This document shows, in pieces, positions 1 to 5,920 of a stretch of 6,123 nt of DNA. The stretch comes from Ilumatobacteraceae bacterium (GTDB lineage Bacteria; Actinomycetota; Acidimicrobiia; Acidimicrobiales; Ilumatobacteraceae): NCBI GenBank assembly GCA_030728545.1, contig JANQZQ010000052.1, forward strand, positions 1 through 6,123. Reading direction: 5' to 3'. Both the position numbers and the translations under genes were made by a program. Positions within the stretch are counted from its first letter, which is position 1. The number at the start of each line of letters is the position of its first letter. The notes below the pieces were generated by a model, which was given only the letters and a program-made list of their open reading frames with translations, was not told the origin of the DNA and did not search any database.

Positions 1-598
1 GGGTGACGATAGGTATTGGGCCTTGTTTGATCGGCACTTGGGCAATGAGCGGGGCGGCCTCTCCTCGAAATCGCGGTGCGCGGCGCAGCCAGGTGCCCAA
101 GCGAAGCTTGGCCACATCACGTGGCCCCATCGACGTGCAGACCTTTTGCCCATAGCGCTCACGCACAGTGTCAAGCCGCGCATCGCTGAATGATCCGATG
201 CACACCCGATCAAAGACGTCGCCCACATCCAGCCGCTGCAACAAAAACGGCAGGGCATGATCACTTTTGCAGTCGATATTGAAGTTGACTGACGTCCACG
301 ACGAAAGCAGGTCGTCGAGTCGCGGAATCGGCTCACGCCCACCTACGCGCACGGCCGACACTTCGGCAGCGCTCATCTCAGAGATGAGACCCGTCACCCC
401 ACAGGTTCGCTGCAAGTCGGCATCGTGAAATGCAAAAAGCACCCCATCGCGCGAAGCGTGCACGTCGGTTTCCATGTATCGGTAACCGAGTTCGTAGGCA
501 TGAGCAAATGCAGGCAATGTGTTTTCTGGATGATGACTGGTGCCACCCCGATGGGCGAACGCAATCGGCAAAGCGCCGCCCAAATATGGGTGTGTCAT
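1..598 (-). CDS. Glycerophosphodiester phosphodiesterase (GDPD family), C-terminus cut by window edge
   Basis: The minus-strand frame from ATG at 598 reads 199 codons without a stop and leaves the window at base 1, so the C-terminus is missing. Full family members are about 240-260 residues, so perhaps 40-60 residues are absent. Seen directly: FAHRGG at residues 14-19, PENT at 24-27, the metal-binding pair ExD at E43 and D45, FHD at 57-59, a conserved-type lysine in NIDCK at K111, and IGSFSD at 134-139. These are the hallmark residues of the GDPD TIM barrel, which hydrolyses glycerophosphodiesters to an alcohol plus sn-glycerol 3-phosphate using a divalent metal and a histidine pair. There is no signal peptide, so a cytoplasmic enzyme is inferred. 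The start lies 13 bp after the stop of the acyl-CoA synthetase, suggesting one transcript. No clear Shine-Dalgarno precedes the start, which suggests translation depends on the upstream gene. Confidence 0.93.
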   Translation of the reverse strand, partial: MTHPYLGGALPIAFAHRGGTSHHPENTLPAFAHAYELGYRYMETDVHASRDGVLFAFHDADLQRTCGVTGLISEMSAAEVSAVRVGGREPIPRLDDLLSSWTSVNFNIDCKSDHALPFLLQRLDVGDVFDRVCIGSFSDARLDTVRERYGQKVCTSMGPRDVAKLRLGTWLRRAPRFRGEAAPLIAQVPIKQGPIPIVT

Positions 599-611
599 CG
601 GTGATGGTGGG

Positions 612-2165
612 TCAGATCGACCGACCAGCGTTGGCCCAGTACTCGTCTTTCAGCAAGCGCTTGTACAACTTGCCGGTCGGATGGCGCGGCAAGTCGGGGC
701 GGAAGTCCACCGAGCGGGGGCACTTCACGTCGGCCAACTGCGAGCGACAATAAGCAATGAGTTCTTTCGCCAGTTTGTCGGCCTCAGCAGGTGAGGCAGG
801 CATCGTTACGGGTTGTACGACGGCTTTGACTTCTTCACCAAATTCGTCGTTGGGCACCCCAAAGACCGCAACGTCGGTCACCAGCGGATGGTTGATGAGC
901 ACGTTCTCTGATTCCTGCGGATAAATATTGACGCCACCCGAGATGATCATGAATGCCTTGCGGTCGGTGAGGTACAAGAACTTGTCATCGTCGAGATATC
1001 CGATGTCGCCAAGAGTGCTCCATCCGCGGCCTTGCGGGTCGCGAGATGACTTCGTCTTCTCGGGGTCGTTGTGGTATTCGAACACTGCGGGTGACTCAAA
1101 GAACACTGTGCCTGTTTCGTTGGCTGGCAGTTCGTTGCCTTGTTCGTCGAGGATGTGCAAGATGCCAGAGATTGCCTGACCCACGGTGCCGGGATGGGCC
1201 AACCACTGTTCGGAATTGCAATAGACGAAGCCGTTGCCCTCGGTGCCGGCGTAGTACTCGTGAATGATTGGCCCCCACCATTCGATCATCTTGCGCTTGA
1301 CTTCGACTGGGCATGGCGCTGCAGCGTGAATCACAGTGGTGAGCGACGAAACATCGTGTTGGTTGCGCTGGGCCTCGGGCAGTTTCAACATGCGCACGAA
1401 CATGGTTGGCACCACCTGTGAGTGGGTCACTGTATATTTCGGGATGCAAGCGAGGTATTCCTCGGCGTCGAAGTGTTCCATGATCACGGTGGTACCACCG
1501 AGGCGGTGCACGGCCATGTTGAATCGCAGTGGCGCTGCGTGATACAGCGGCGCGGGCGAGAGATACACCGTTTGCTCATTGAAGCCGAAGACAAATTGCG
1601 CCAGCATGAGCAAACTCGGCGGGGTGCCGAGCGGCTCGGGCTTGTAGACGAACGCCACGCCCTTGGGGCGACCTGTGGTGCCGCTGGAATACAACATGTC
1701 AGTGCCTTCGAAGCGCTGTGCCAACGGCTGGTCAGATTGCGCTGCGACAGCGCTTTCGTATGAGTCGTAGTGCGTGGTCGTGCCGTCGAGCATGTAGCGC
1801 GCCACCAGATTTGGCGTCGACGCAACGATTGCTTCGGCCTGATCTGCTTTGTGTTTGGAAGTAATGAACACCTTGGCGCCGCAGTCGTTGATGATGTAGG
1901 CAAGTTCGTCGGTGGTGAGGCGGCTCGAGCAACAGGTGTAGACCAATCCGGCGTAGTGACAGCCCCACACGGTTTCAAAAAACCGTGGATGATTCTCGAG
2001 GCAGATGGCCACGTGATCGCCAGGTTGTAACCCGTGGCTGGTCATCAACTGGCTGACGCGGTTGGCGCCTTCGTCAAGCTGGCGATAGGTGAGGGTTTCA
2101 CCCGTGCCAGCCATCACGATGACGGGGCGGTCGGGGGCAGTCTCGGCAATTTTTCCGGGGAACAT
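612..2165 (-). CDS. AMP-forming acyl-CoA synthetase (FadD-like, ANL superfamily)
   Basis: This 517-residue protein has the full set of adenylate-forming motifs. The P-loop YSSGTTGRPKGV is at 159-170, YYAGTEG (A5) at 304-310, STLGDIGY with ribose-binding Asp387 (A7) at 383-390, and TDRKAFMIISGG (A8 hinge) at 400-411. PTGK at 496-499 carries the catalytic C-terminal Lys499 (A10). The family activates a carboxylic acid with ATP to an acyl-adenylate, then transfers it to CoA. The exact acid (medium/long chain fatty acid, steroid side chain, aromatic) cannot be read from these motifs. Length is normal and both domains are complete, with no membrane segment or signal peptide. The ATG at 2165 is supported by GGAG five bases upstream. 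A divergently transcribed acyl-CoA dehydrogenase begins 49 bp away and a phosphodiesterase gene follows 13 bp downstream, consistent with lipid breakdown. Confidence 0.95.
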   Translation of the reverse strand: MFPGKIAETAPDRPVIVMAGTGETLTYRQLDEGANRVSQLMTSHGLQPGDHVAICLENHPRFFETVWGCHYAGLVYTCCSSRLTTDELAYIINDCGAKVFITSKHKADQAEAIVASTPNLVARYMLDGTTTHYDSYESAVAAQSDQPLAQRFEGTDMLYSSGTTGRPKGVAFVYKPEPLGTPPSLLMLAQFVFGFNEQTVYLSPAPLYHAAPLRFNMAVHRLGGTTVIMEHFDAEEYLACIPKYTVTHSQVVPTMFVRMLKLPEAQRNQHDVSSLTTVIHAAAPCPVEVKRKMIEWWGPIIHEYYAGTEGNGFVYCNSEQWLAHPGTVGQAISGILHILDEQGNELPANETGTVFFESPAVFEYHNDPEKTKSSRDPQGRGWSTLGDIGYLDDDKFLYLTDRKAFMIISGGVNIYPQESENVLINHPLVTDVAVFGVPNDEFGEEVKAVVQPVTMPASPAEADKLAKELIAYCRSQLADVKCPRSVDFRPDLPRHPTGKLYKRLLKDEYWANAGRSI

Positions 2166-2170
2166 GGTGA

Positions 2171-2174
2171 CTCC
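2171..2174 (-). promoter_or_regulatory. Ribosome binding site of the acyl-CoA synthetase
   Basis: On the minus strand GGAG lies five bases (TCACC) before the ATG at 2165. It is a good Shine-Dalgarno match and supports that start codon. A TATCTT box at 2181-2176 sits immediately upstream, so a transcript started from that box would lack this site. Either the true promoter is further upstream, inside the dehydrogenase gene, or the GGAG is fortuitous. Confidence 0.5.
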
Positions 2175-2185
2175 GAAGATAGTGC

Positions 2186-2201
2186 GAAGGCGGGAAGGCG
2201 G
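2186..2201 (+). repeat. Perfect tandem 8-bp direct repeat GAAGGCGG x2
   Basis: GAAGGCGG at 2186-2193 is followed without a gap by an identical copy at 2194-2201, one base before the putative -10 box TACTCT of the dehydrogenase gene. The position overlaps where RNA polymerase or a regulator would bind. A role as operator is possible but unproven. The purine-rich GGCGG is also too far from the ATG (13 bases) to be a normal Shine-Dalgarno. Confidence 0.6.
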
Positions 2202-2202
2202 C

Positions 2203-2208
2203 TACTCT
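2203..2208 (+). promoter_or_regulatory. Putative -10 box of the acyl-CoA dehydrogenase gene (TACTCT)
   Basis: TACTCT fits TAnnnT and ends six bases before the ATG at 2215, the spacing expected for a leaderless transcript that begins at the start codon. It directly follows the tandem GAAGGCGG repeat. No -35 match is seen. Confidence 0.4.
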
Positions 2209-2214
2209 CAAGTC

Positions 2215-3438
2215 ATGCCGACTGACACCCTCGCCAGCAACCATTTGCCCGCCTCCTCAGACGAAAAGCACGTCATTGACCTCGTCGACGGCCTGATTGC
2301 CGACCTGCCGCCAGCGTCAACAGACACCATCGTCTTTCTCGGGGCCCAGTTTGACCGAGGTCTGGCATGGGTGAACTTCCCAGTTGGGCATGGCGGGTTG
2401 GGCTTGTCACCCAAATATCAGCGCATCGTCAACGAACGGGTCTTTGCCGCTGGTGGCCCGAACGCCTATTTTCGCAATCCCATCGGATACGGCATGTGTG
2501 GCCCAACCGTGGTGGAGTGGGGAACCGACGAACAAAAGCAGCGTTACCTGCGCCCGCTCTTCACCGGTGAAGAAGTGTGGTGTCAGTTGTTTTCTGAGCC
2601 TGGCTCGGGTTCAGACTTTGCCGGCTTGAGCGGCAAAGCAGTGCGCGACGGCGACGAGTGGATTGTGAATGCCCAAAAGGTCTGGACCACTCTGGCGCAC
2701 GTGTCGCGCTTTGGGTTGTTGGTCGTGCGCACCGACACCGAAGCCGTCAAACATGCTGGGCTCACCGCAATGGTCGTGGACATGAAAGCCGCTGGAGTCG
2801 AAACCCGACCGCTGCGGCAAATGACGGGCGAAGCCGAATTCAACGAAGTGTTCTTCACTGATGCTCGTGTGCCAGTTGCCGAAACACTCGGTAAGCCAGG
2901 CGATGGCTGGCGGGTGTCGCTCACCACGCTCATGAACGAGCGAGTAGCCATCGGCGGCATGATTCCGCCAAAGGCATCGGGCCCGATTCGCGAAGCACTC
3001 AAGCTCTGGGAAGCGTTGCCAGCTGATCGTCAGTCGAGTGCAACCCGCGACGACTTGATGCGTTTGTGGATTCGCGCTGAAGTGGCGCGGCTCACCAACA
3101 TTCGCGCCGGCCAGATGCGCAAAGTTGGAGCGCCAGGCCCCGAGGGTTCGATCGGCAAGATGGCCAGCGCAGATCTCAACAAAGATGTCTATGCGTTTTG
3201 TATGCAGTTGCTGGGTGCCGATGCAATGTTGTACGGCGAATATGCCATGGTGCGACCGAGCACTGCCATGGGCCCGACAGATGGACTACAGAAGTCATTC
3301 TTGCGCAGCCGAGCCAACAGCATTGAAGGTGGAACCAGCGAAGTGATGCGCAACATCCTTGGGGAACGGGTGCTCGGATTGCCTGGTGATGCGCGAGTGG
3401 ATCGCGATAAACCGTGGAGTCAAGTTCCGCGCAACTAA
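2215..3438 (+). CDS. Acyl-CoA dehydrogenase (FadE-like flavoenzyme)
   Basis: This 407-residue protein has the three-part acyl-CoA dehydrogenase fold: an N-terminal helical domain, a middle beta domain, and a C-terminal helical domain. The flavin/substrate motif QLFSEPGSGSD is at 124-134 and QKVWTT at 154-159. SRANSIEGGTSEVMRNILGERVLGLP occupies 365-390, and Glu371 aligns with the catalytic base of the usual IYEGT motif. The family oxidises acyl-CoA to trans-2-enoyl-CoA with FAD and passes electrons to electron-transfer flavoprotein. The chain-length or steroid preference is unknown. The ATG at 2215 is chosen. An in-frame start at 2089 would add 42 residues with no family resemblance, antisense to the start of the synthetase gene. 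No good Shine-Dalgarno is present and a -10-like box lies six bases before the ATG, which suggests a leaderless mRNA. The divergent acyl-CoA synthetase may supply its substrate. Confidence 0.95.
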   Translation: MPTDTLASNHLPASSDEKHVIDLVDGLIADLPPASTDTIVFLGAQFDRGLAWVNFPVGHGGLGLSPKYQRIVNERVFAAGGPNAYFRNPIGYGMCGPTVVEWGTDEQKQRYLRPLFTGEEVWCQLFSEPGSGSDFAGLSGKAVRDGDEWIVNAQKVWTTLAHVSRFGLLVVRTDTEAVKHAGLTAMVVDMKAAGVETRPLRQMTGEAEFNEVFFTDARVPVAETLGKPGDGWRVSLTTLMNERVAIGGMIPPKASGPIREALKLWEALPADRQSSATRDDLMRLWIRAEVARLTNIRAGQMRKVGAPGPEGSIGKMASADLNKDVYAFCMQLLGADAMLYGEYAMVRPSTAMGPTDGLQKSFLRSRANSIEGGTSEVMRNILGERVLGLPGDARVDRDKPWSQVPRN

Positions 3439-3458
3439 TGAGGCGTCGAAGAAGACGT
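3439..3458. other. Convergent intergenic gap between acyl-CoA dehydrogenase and ispH
   Basis: Only 20 bp separate the two stop codons. The single foldable element is a four-pair stem CGTC-GAAGAA-GACG with possible G:U extension and no T-tract. It is too weak to call a terminator. Transcription from each side probably runs into the opposing gene, or ends by Rho. Confidence 0.5.
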
Positions 3459-4493
3459 TTAAGCCGATAAAGAAGCCAACACCGCGCTGGCGCTAATCGA
3501 ACGGTCGTCATACGCGCGGCGCGAAGCCATATCTGCCCCACACATCACCGTGATGGCGGTTTCCATCGCGTGCTGGAGTTGTCGAATATGGCGTGGTGGC
3601 GGAAAGTATTCGTCTTCTTGTGTGGCACGCACTTCGGTGAACCCATCGCGGGGAGCCAAGCGTTCGATGACTTCAATGACGAGCTCCTCGGGTGCCGAAG
3701 CGCCAGCAGTAACCCCAACGGTGCCGCGCAAGTCGTCGGGCAGATCGTCGGCTCGGTTAATGCGCACCACACGTGGGCAGCCGATTTCGCGAGCCAAGCG
3801 CTCGAGAGCCAGGGTGTTGCTGGAGTTCGCTGAACCAATGACCACCATGGCATCGACGTCTTTGGCAATGTGGGTCAACGATGCCTGGCGGTTGGTGGTG
3901 GCAAAACAAAGGTCGCTGCGGCCCGGAGTCCACACATCGGGGAAGCGCAACTTGACCGCGTTGGCAACTCCTTCCCATTCGCGATGCGACAGCGTCGTTT
4001 GGGCCAACAGTGCAACGGGTTCACTGAATTGATCAAGGGCAGCAACTTCGTCGAGGCTTTCCACACGTGAAATTGCATCGGGTGCCACCGCCATAGTGCC
4101 CACTGCTTCTTCGTGACCAGCATGCCCGACATACACGATGCGGTAACCCTTGCCTGCACGCGTGCGAACCTCGTGATGCACCTTGGTGACCAACGGACAC
4201 ACGGCGTCAACCATGTAACTGCCGCGCTCGTTGGCATCGTCCACCACGCTTGGTGCCGAGCCGTGCGCCGACAACATGATGGGGCTTCCAACGGGAACGC
4301 TGAGCACGTCGTCAACAAACACCACACCTTGGGCTTTGAATCGGTCAACCACAATCTGGTTGTGCACAATCTCGTGGTAGCAGTAGACCGGGCCGTCAAA
4401 CGTGCGCACCATCCAGGCCAGCGCCTTGATCGCCATTTCGACTCCGGCACAAAAGCCGCGGGGCGCAGCGAGTAACACTCGATCGACATTCAT
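3459..4493 (-). CDS. ispH: 4-hydroxy-3-methylbut-2-enyl diphosphate reductase (IspH/LytB)
   Basis: IspH is the last enzyme of the MEP isoprenoid pathway, reducing HMBPP to IPP and DMAPP with a [4Fe-4S] cluster in the cytoplasm. The 344-residue frame from ATG 4493 has the three cluster cysteines: C15 in RGFCAGV, C99 in DAVCPLV and C196 in DLCFATTNRQ. Substrate-pocket residues H44, H77, H127 and E129 (GHAGHEE) are present, with T166 in the QTTLS motif and the SANSSN segment at 221-226. The frame is open for another 109 codons upstream, but those are antisense to der and lack similarity. The IspH fold begins right at MNVDRVLLAAPRGFC, so 4493 is used. A TTG four codons upstream is a minor alternative. 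A tail of about 40 residues after PPPRHIR (near residue 304) exceeds the E. coli enzyme's end. No good Shine-Dalgarno is seen. The gene diverges from der and converges on the dehydrogenase gene. Confidence 0.97.
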   Translation of the reverse strand: MNVDRVLLAAPRGFCAGVEMAIKALAWMVRTFDGPVYCYHEIVHNQIVVDRFKAQGVVFVDDVLSVPVGSPIMLSAHGSAPSVVDDANERGSYMVDAVCPLVTKVHHEVRTRAGKGYRIVYVGHAGHEEAVGTMAVAPDAISRVESLDEVAALDQFSEPVALLAQTTLSHREWEGVANAVKLRFPDVWTPGRSDLCFATTNRQASLTHIAKDVDAMVVIGSANSSNTLALERLAREIGCPRVVRINRADDLPDDLRGTVGVTAGASAPEELVIEVIERLAPRDGFTEVRATQEDEYFPPPRHIRQLQHAMETAITVMCGADMASRRAYDDRSISASAVLASLSA

Positions 4494-4583
4494 GCGTGCT
4501 GCCAACGGTAGTGCGCACAGTTCGCACTTGGTGTAACACTGCTCAGCACATCTAGAAGCACAGCCGTCGGTAGCCTGAATGTG
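4494..4583. promoter_or_regulatory. Divergent promoter region between ispH and der
   Basis: These 90 bp lie between the two divergent start codons. For der, TAGCCT at 4571-4576 fits a TAnnnT -10 box and ends seven bases before the ATG at 4584. For ispH, TACCGT on the minus strand (4509-4504) ends eleven bases... counted as 4503 to 4494 it leaves about ten to eleven bases before the ATG at 4493. Neither has a recognisable -35. Two short dyads also occur: GTGCG-7 bp-CGCAC at 4511-4527 and GTGTAACAC at 4531-4539. Either could be an operator or chance. Confidence 0.45.
4571..4576 (+). promoter_or_regulatory. Putative -10 box of der (TAGCCT)
   Basis: TAGCCT matches TAnnnT and ends seven bases before ATG 4584, so transcription would be expected to begin at or next to the start codon. 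This would give a leaderless mRNA. It favours ATG 4584 over the in-frame GTG at 4581, since the GTG would fall at or before the transcript end. No Shine-Dalgarno is visible to support the alternative. Confidence 0.4.
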
Positions 4584-5918
4584 ATGACAAATTCTGACGC
4601 CCGCAAGAGCGTCGTCATCGTTGGTCGGCCGAATGTCGGCAAGAGCACGCTCTTCAATCGCTTTTTGGGCGAACAAGCAGCAATCGTCGAAGATCACCCA
4701 GGCGTTACTCGCGATCGCAACACCCGCGAAGTGGAGTGGTGCGGACACCATTTTGATGCTGTTGACACAGGCGGATGGATGCCAGGTGGCAGCGTGCTCG
4801 ACTCCAAGGTGAGCCGGCAAGTGGAAACCGCTGCCCGCGAGGCCGACCTGGTGTTGTTTTTGGTGGATGCGACCGTTGGGCTCAATGATGACGACGAGGC
4901 CATCGCGGCGTGGCTGCGAACAACCAGCCGACCAATTCTGCTCGTAGCCAACAAGGTGGATAACCCAACTGCAGAATCGGACCTATGGCAGTTCTTGTCG
5001 CTGGGTTTGGGTGATGCACTGCCGGTTTCAGCGATTCACGGTCGCAAGTCGGGCGACTTGCTCGACGCAATTGTTGACCAATTAGAAATCGTCGCCGATG
5101 AAGCACCAGCGGGTGGTGCCTATGTGCGCGACCCGGAGACCAAAGAACCACGAGTGGCCATCGTCGGGCGCCCGAATGTGGGCAAGAGCACGTTGTTCAA
5201 TCGTCTGGTGGGCGAAGAGCGATCAATCGTGCATGATATGGCCGGCACCACACGAGATGCCATCGACACGCGAGTGGAAACGACGGACGGGCCGATTGTC
5301 TTCGTTGACACTGCTGGCATGCGTCGCCGCAGCAAGGTCGAGCCAGGCACCGAGTACTACTCGATTATCCGTGCCCTGCGGGCCGTTGACGAAAGCGACA
5401 TCGCGTTGTTGGTGATTGACGCAACCGAAGGCGTCACCAGCCAAGACCAGCGGCTTGCTGAGCGCGTGGATGCCAGTGGCTGCCCAATTGTGCTGGTGCT
5501 CAACAAGTGGGAATTGGTGGATGCTGATCGTCGCGAAGTTATCGAGATTGAATTGCAGCGAAAGTTGTACTTCATGGGGGATTCCCCGATTGTGCGCCTG
5601 TCAGCGCTCACCGGCAAAAATGTGCACCGGTTGCAACCCTTGCTTACCGATGCGATCACCAACTATCACCGCCGTGTGCCGACCAAAGATGTAAACCGAG
5701 TGATAGCGGCCGCCCAACAACAGCAGCCGGCGGGGCAGGGGGCACGTGTGTTGTACGCACTGCAGGGCGCTGCTGATCCTCCGACGTTCACCTTGTTTGT
5801 CAATCGCGAACTACCGCAAACATATTTGCGGTATCTCGAACGCTCGATTCGCGAAGCGTTCGAATTCGGCTCAACGCCAATCAAACTACGCGTGCGAACA
5901 CGCTCCGAACAGGGTTAA
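4584..5918 (+). CDS. der: Ribosome assembly GTPase Der (EngA)
   Basis: Der is a tandem-G-domain GTPase needed for late 50S subunit maturation. The 444-residue product has G domain 1 with GRPNVGKS at 14-21, DTGG at 61-64, NKVD at 123-126 and an SA (G5) at 149-150. G domain 2 has GRPNVGKS at 195-202, DTAG at 242-245 followed by the basic MRRRSKVEPGTEYYS stretch, and NKWE at 307-310. A C-terminal KH-like domain from about 325 includes PPTFTLFVNRELPQTYLRYL at 399-418. Length is typical of Gram-positive-type Der and no part is missing. The two P-loop segments are near-identical at DNA level (from 4623 and 5166), reflecting the ancient internal duplication. G4 of the second domain ends in Glu, not the usual Asp. 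GTG at 4581 would add one residue; ATG 4584 is preferred from promoter spacing. The next gene starts 2 bp after the stop. Confidence 0.98.
   Translation: MTNSDARKSVVIVGRPNVGKSTLFNRFLGEQAAIVEDHPGVTRDRNTREVEWCGHHFDAVDTGGWMPGGSVLDSKVSRQVETAAREADLVLFLVDATVGLNDDDEAIAAWLRTTSRPILLVANKVDNPTAESDLWQFLSLGLGDALPVSAIHGRKSGDLLDAIVDQLEIVADEAPAGGAYVRDPETKEPRVAIVGRPNVGKSTLFNRLVGEERSIVHDMAGTTRDAIDTRVETTDGPIVFVDTAGMRRRSKVEPGTEYYSIIRALRAVDESDIALLVIDATEGVTSQDQRLAERVDASGCPIVLVLNKWELVDADRREVIEIELQRKLYFMGDSPIVRLSALTGKNVHRLQPLLTDAITNYHRRVPTKDVNRVIAAAQQQQPAGQGARVLYALQGAADPPTFTLFVNRELPQTYLRYLERSIREAFEFGSTPIKLRVRTRSEQG
5911..5914 (+). promoter_or_regulatory. Ribosome binding site of the der-linked zinc-ribbon gene
   Basis: AGGG within the last codons of der lies six bases (TTAACG) before the ATG at 5921. 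With the der stop TAA ending at 5918, this arrangement points to translational coupling. It contrasts with der itself, which lacks such a site. Confidence 0.55.
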
Positions 5919-5920
5919 CG

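Larger units (their letters stand above)
2166..2214. promoter_or_regulatory. Divergent promoter region between acyl-CoA synthetase and acyl-CoA dehydrogenase genes
   Basis: These 49 bp separate the two divergent start codons and must serve both genes unless a promoter lies inside a coding sequence. On the plus strand TACTCT (2203-2208) fits the actinobacterial -10 pattern TAnnnT and ends six bases before the ATG at 2215. On the minus strand TATCTT (2181-2176) ends ten bases before the ATG at 2165. No recognisable TTGACA-like -35 is present for either. Between the two boxes is a tandem 8-bp repeat, listed separately. Such a short shared region suggests joint regulation of the two genes; this is inference. 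Confidence 0.5.

Noticed and set aside
430..794. Plus-strand open frames over 430-794
   Set aside because: They lie antisense to the phosphodiesterase and synthetase genes, whose motifs are unmistakable, and their translations resemble no family.
2089..2214. 42-residue N-terminal extension of the acyl-CoA dehydrogenase from 2089
   Set aside because: It overlaps the start of the synthetase gene on the opposite strand and shows no dehydrogenase features; ATG 2215 gives a normal-length protein.
3442..3457. Hairpin between the dehydrogenase and ispH genes as an intrinsic terminator
   Set aside because: The stem is only four Watson-Crick pairs and no T-tract follows on either strand.
3875..4489. 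Long 204-codon minus-strand frame inside ispH
   Set aside because: It is an out-of-frame shadow of ispH, rich in Arg, Trp and Ser, with no recognisable domain.
4494..4820. N-terminal extension of the ispH frame by 109 codons to 4820
   Set aside because: It runs antisense through the first 237 bases of der, has no IspH-like sequence, and the family N-terminus begins exactly at 4493. The openness is a by-product of der codon structure.
4623..5204. Near-identical 39-bp direct repeats at 4623-4661 and 5166-5204
   Set aside because: Both encode GRPNVGKSTLFNR, the P-loops of the two G domains of Der. They reflect the ancient domain duplication and common codon choice, not a mobile or recombination repeat.
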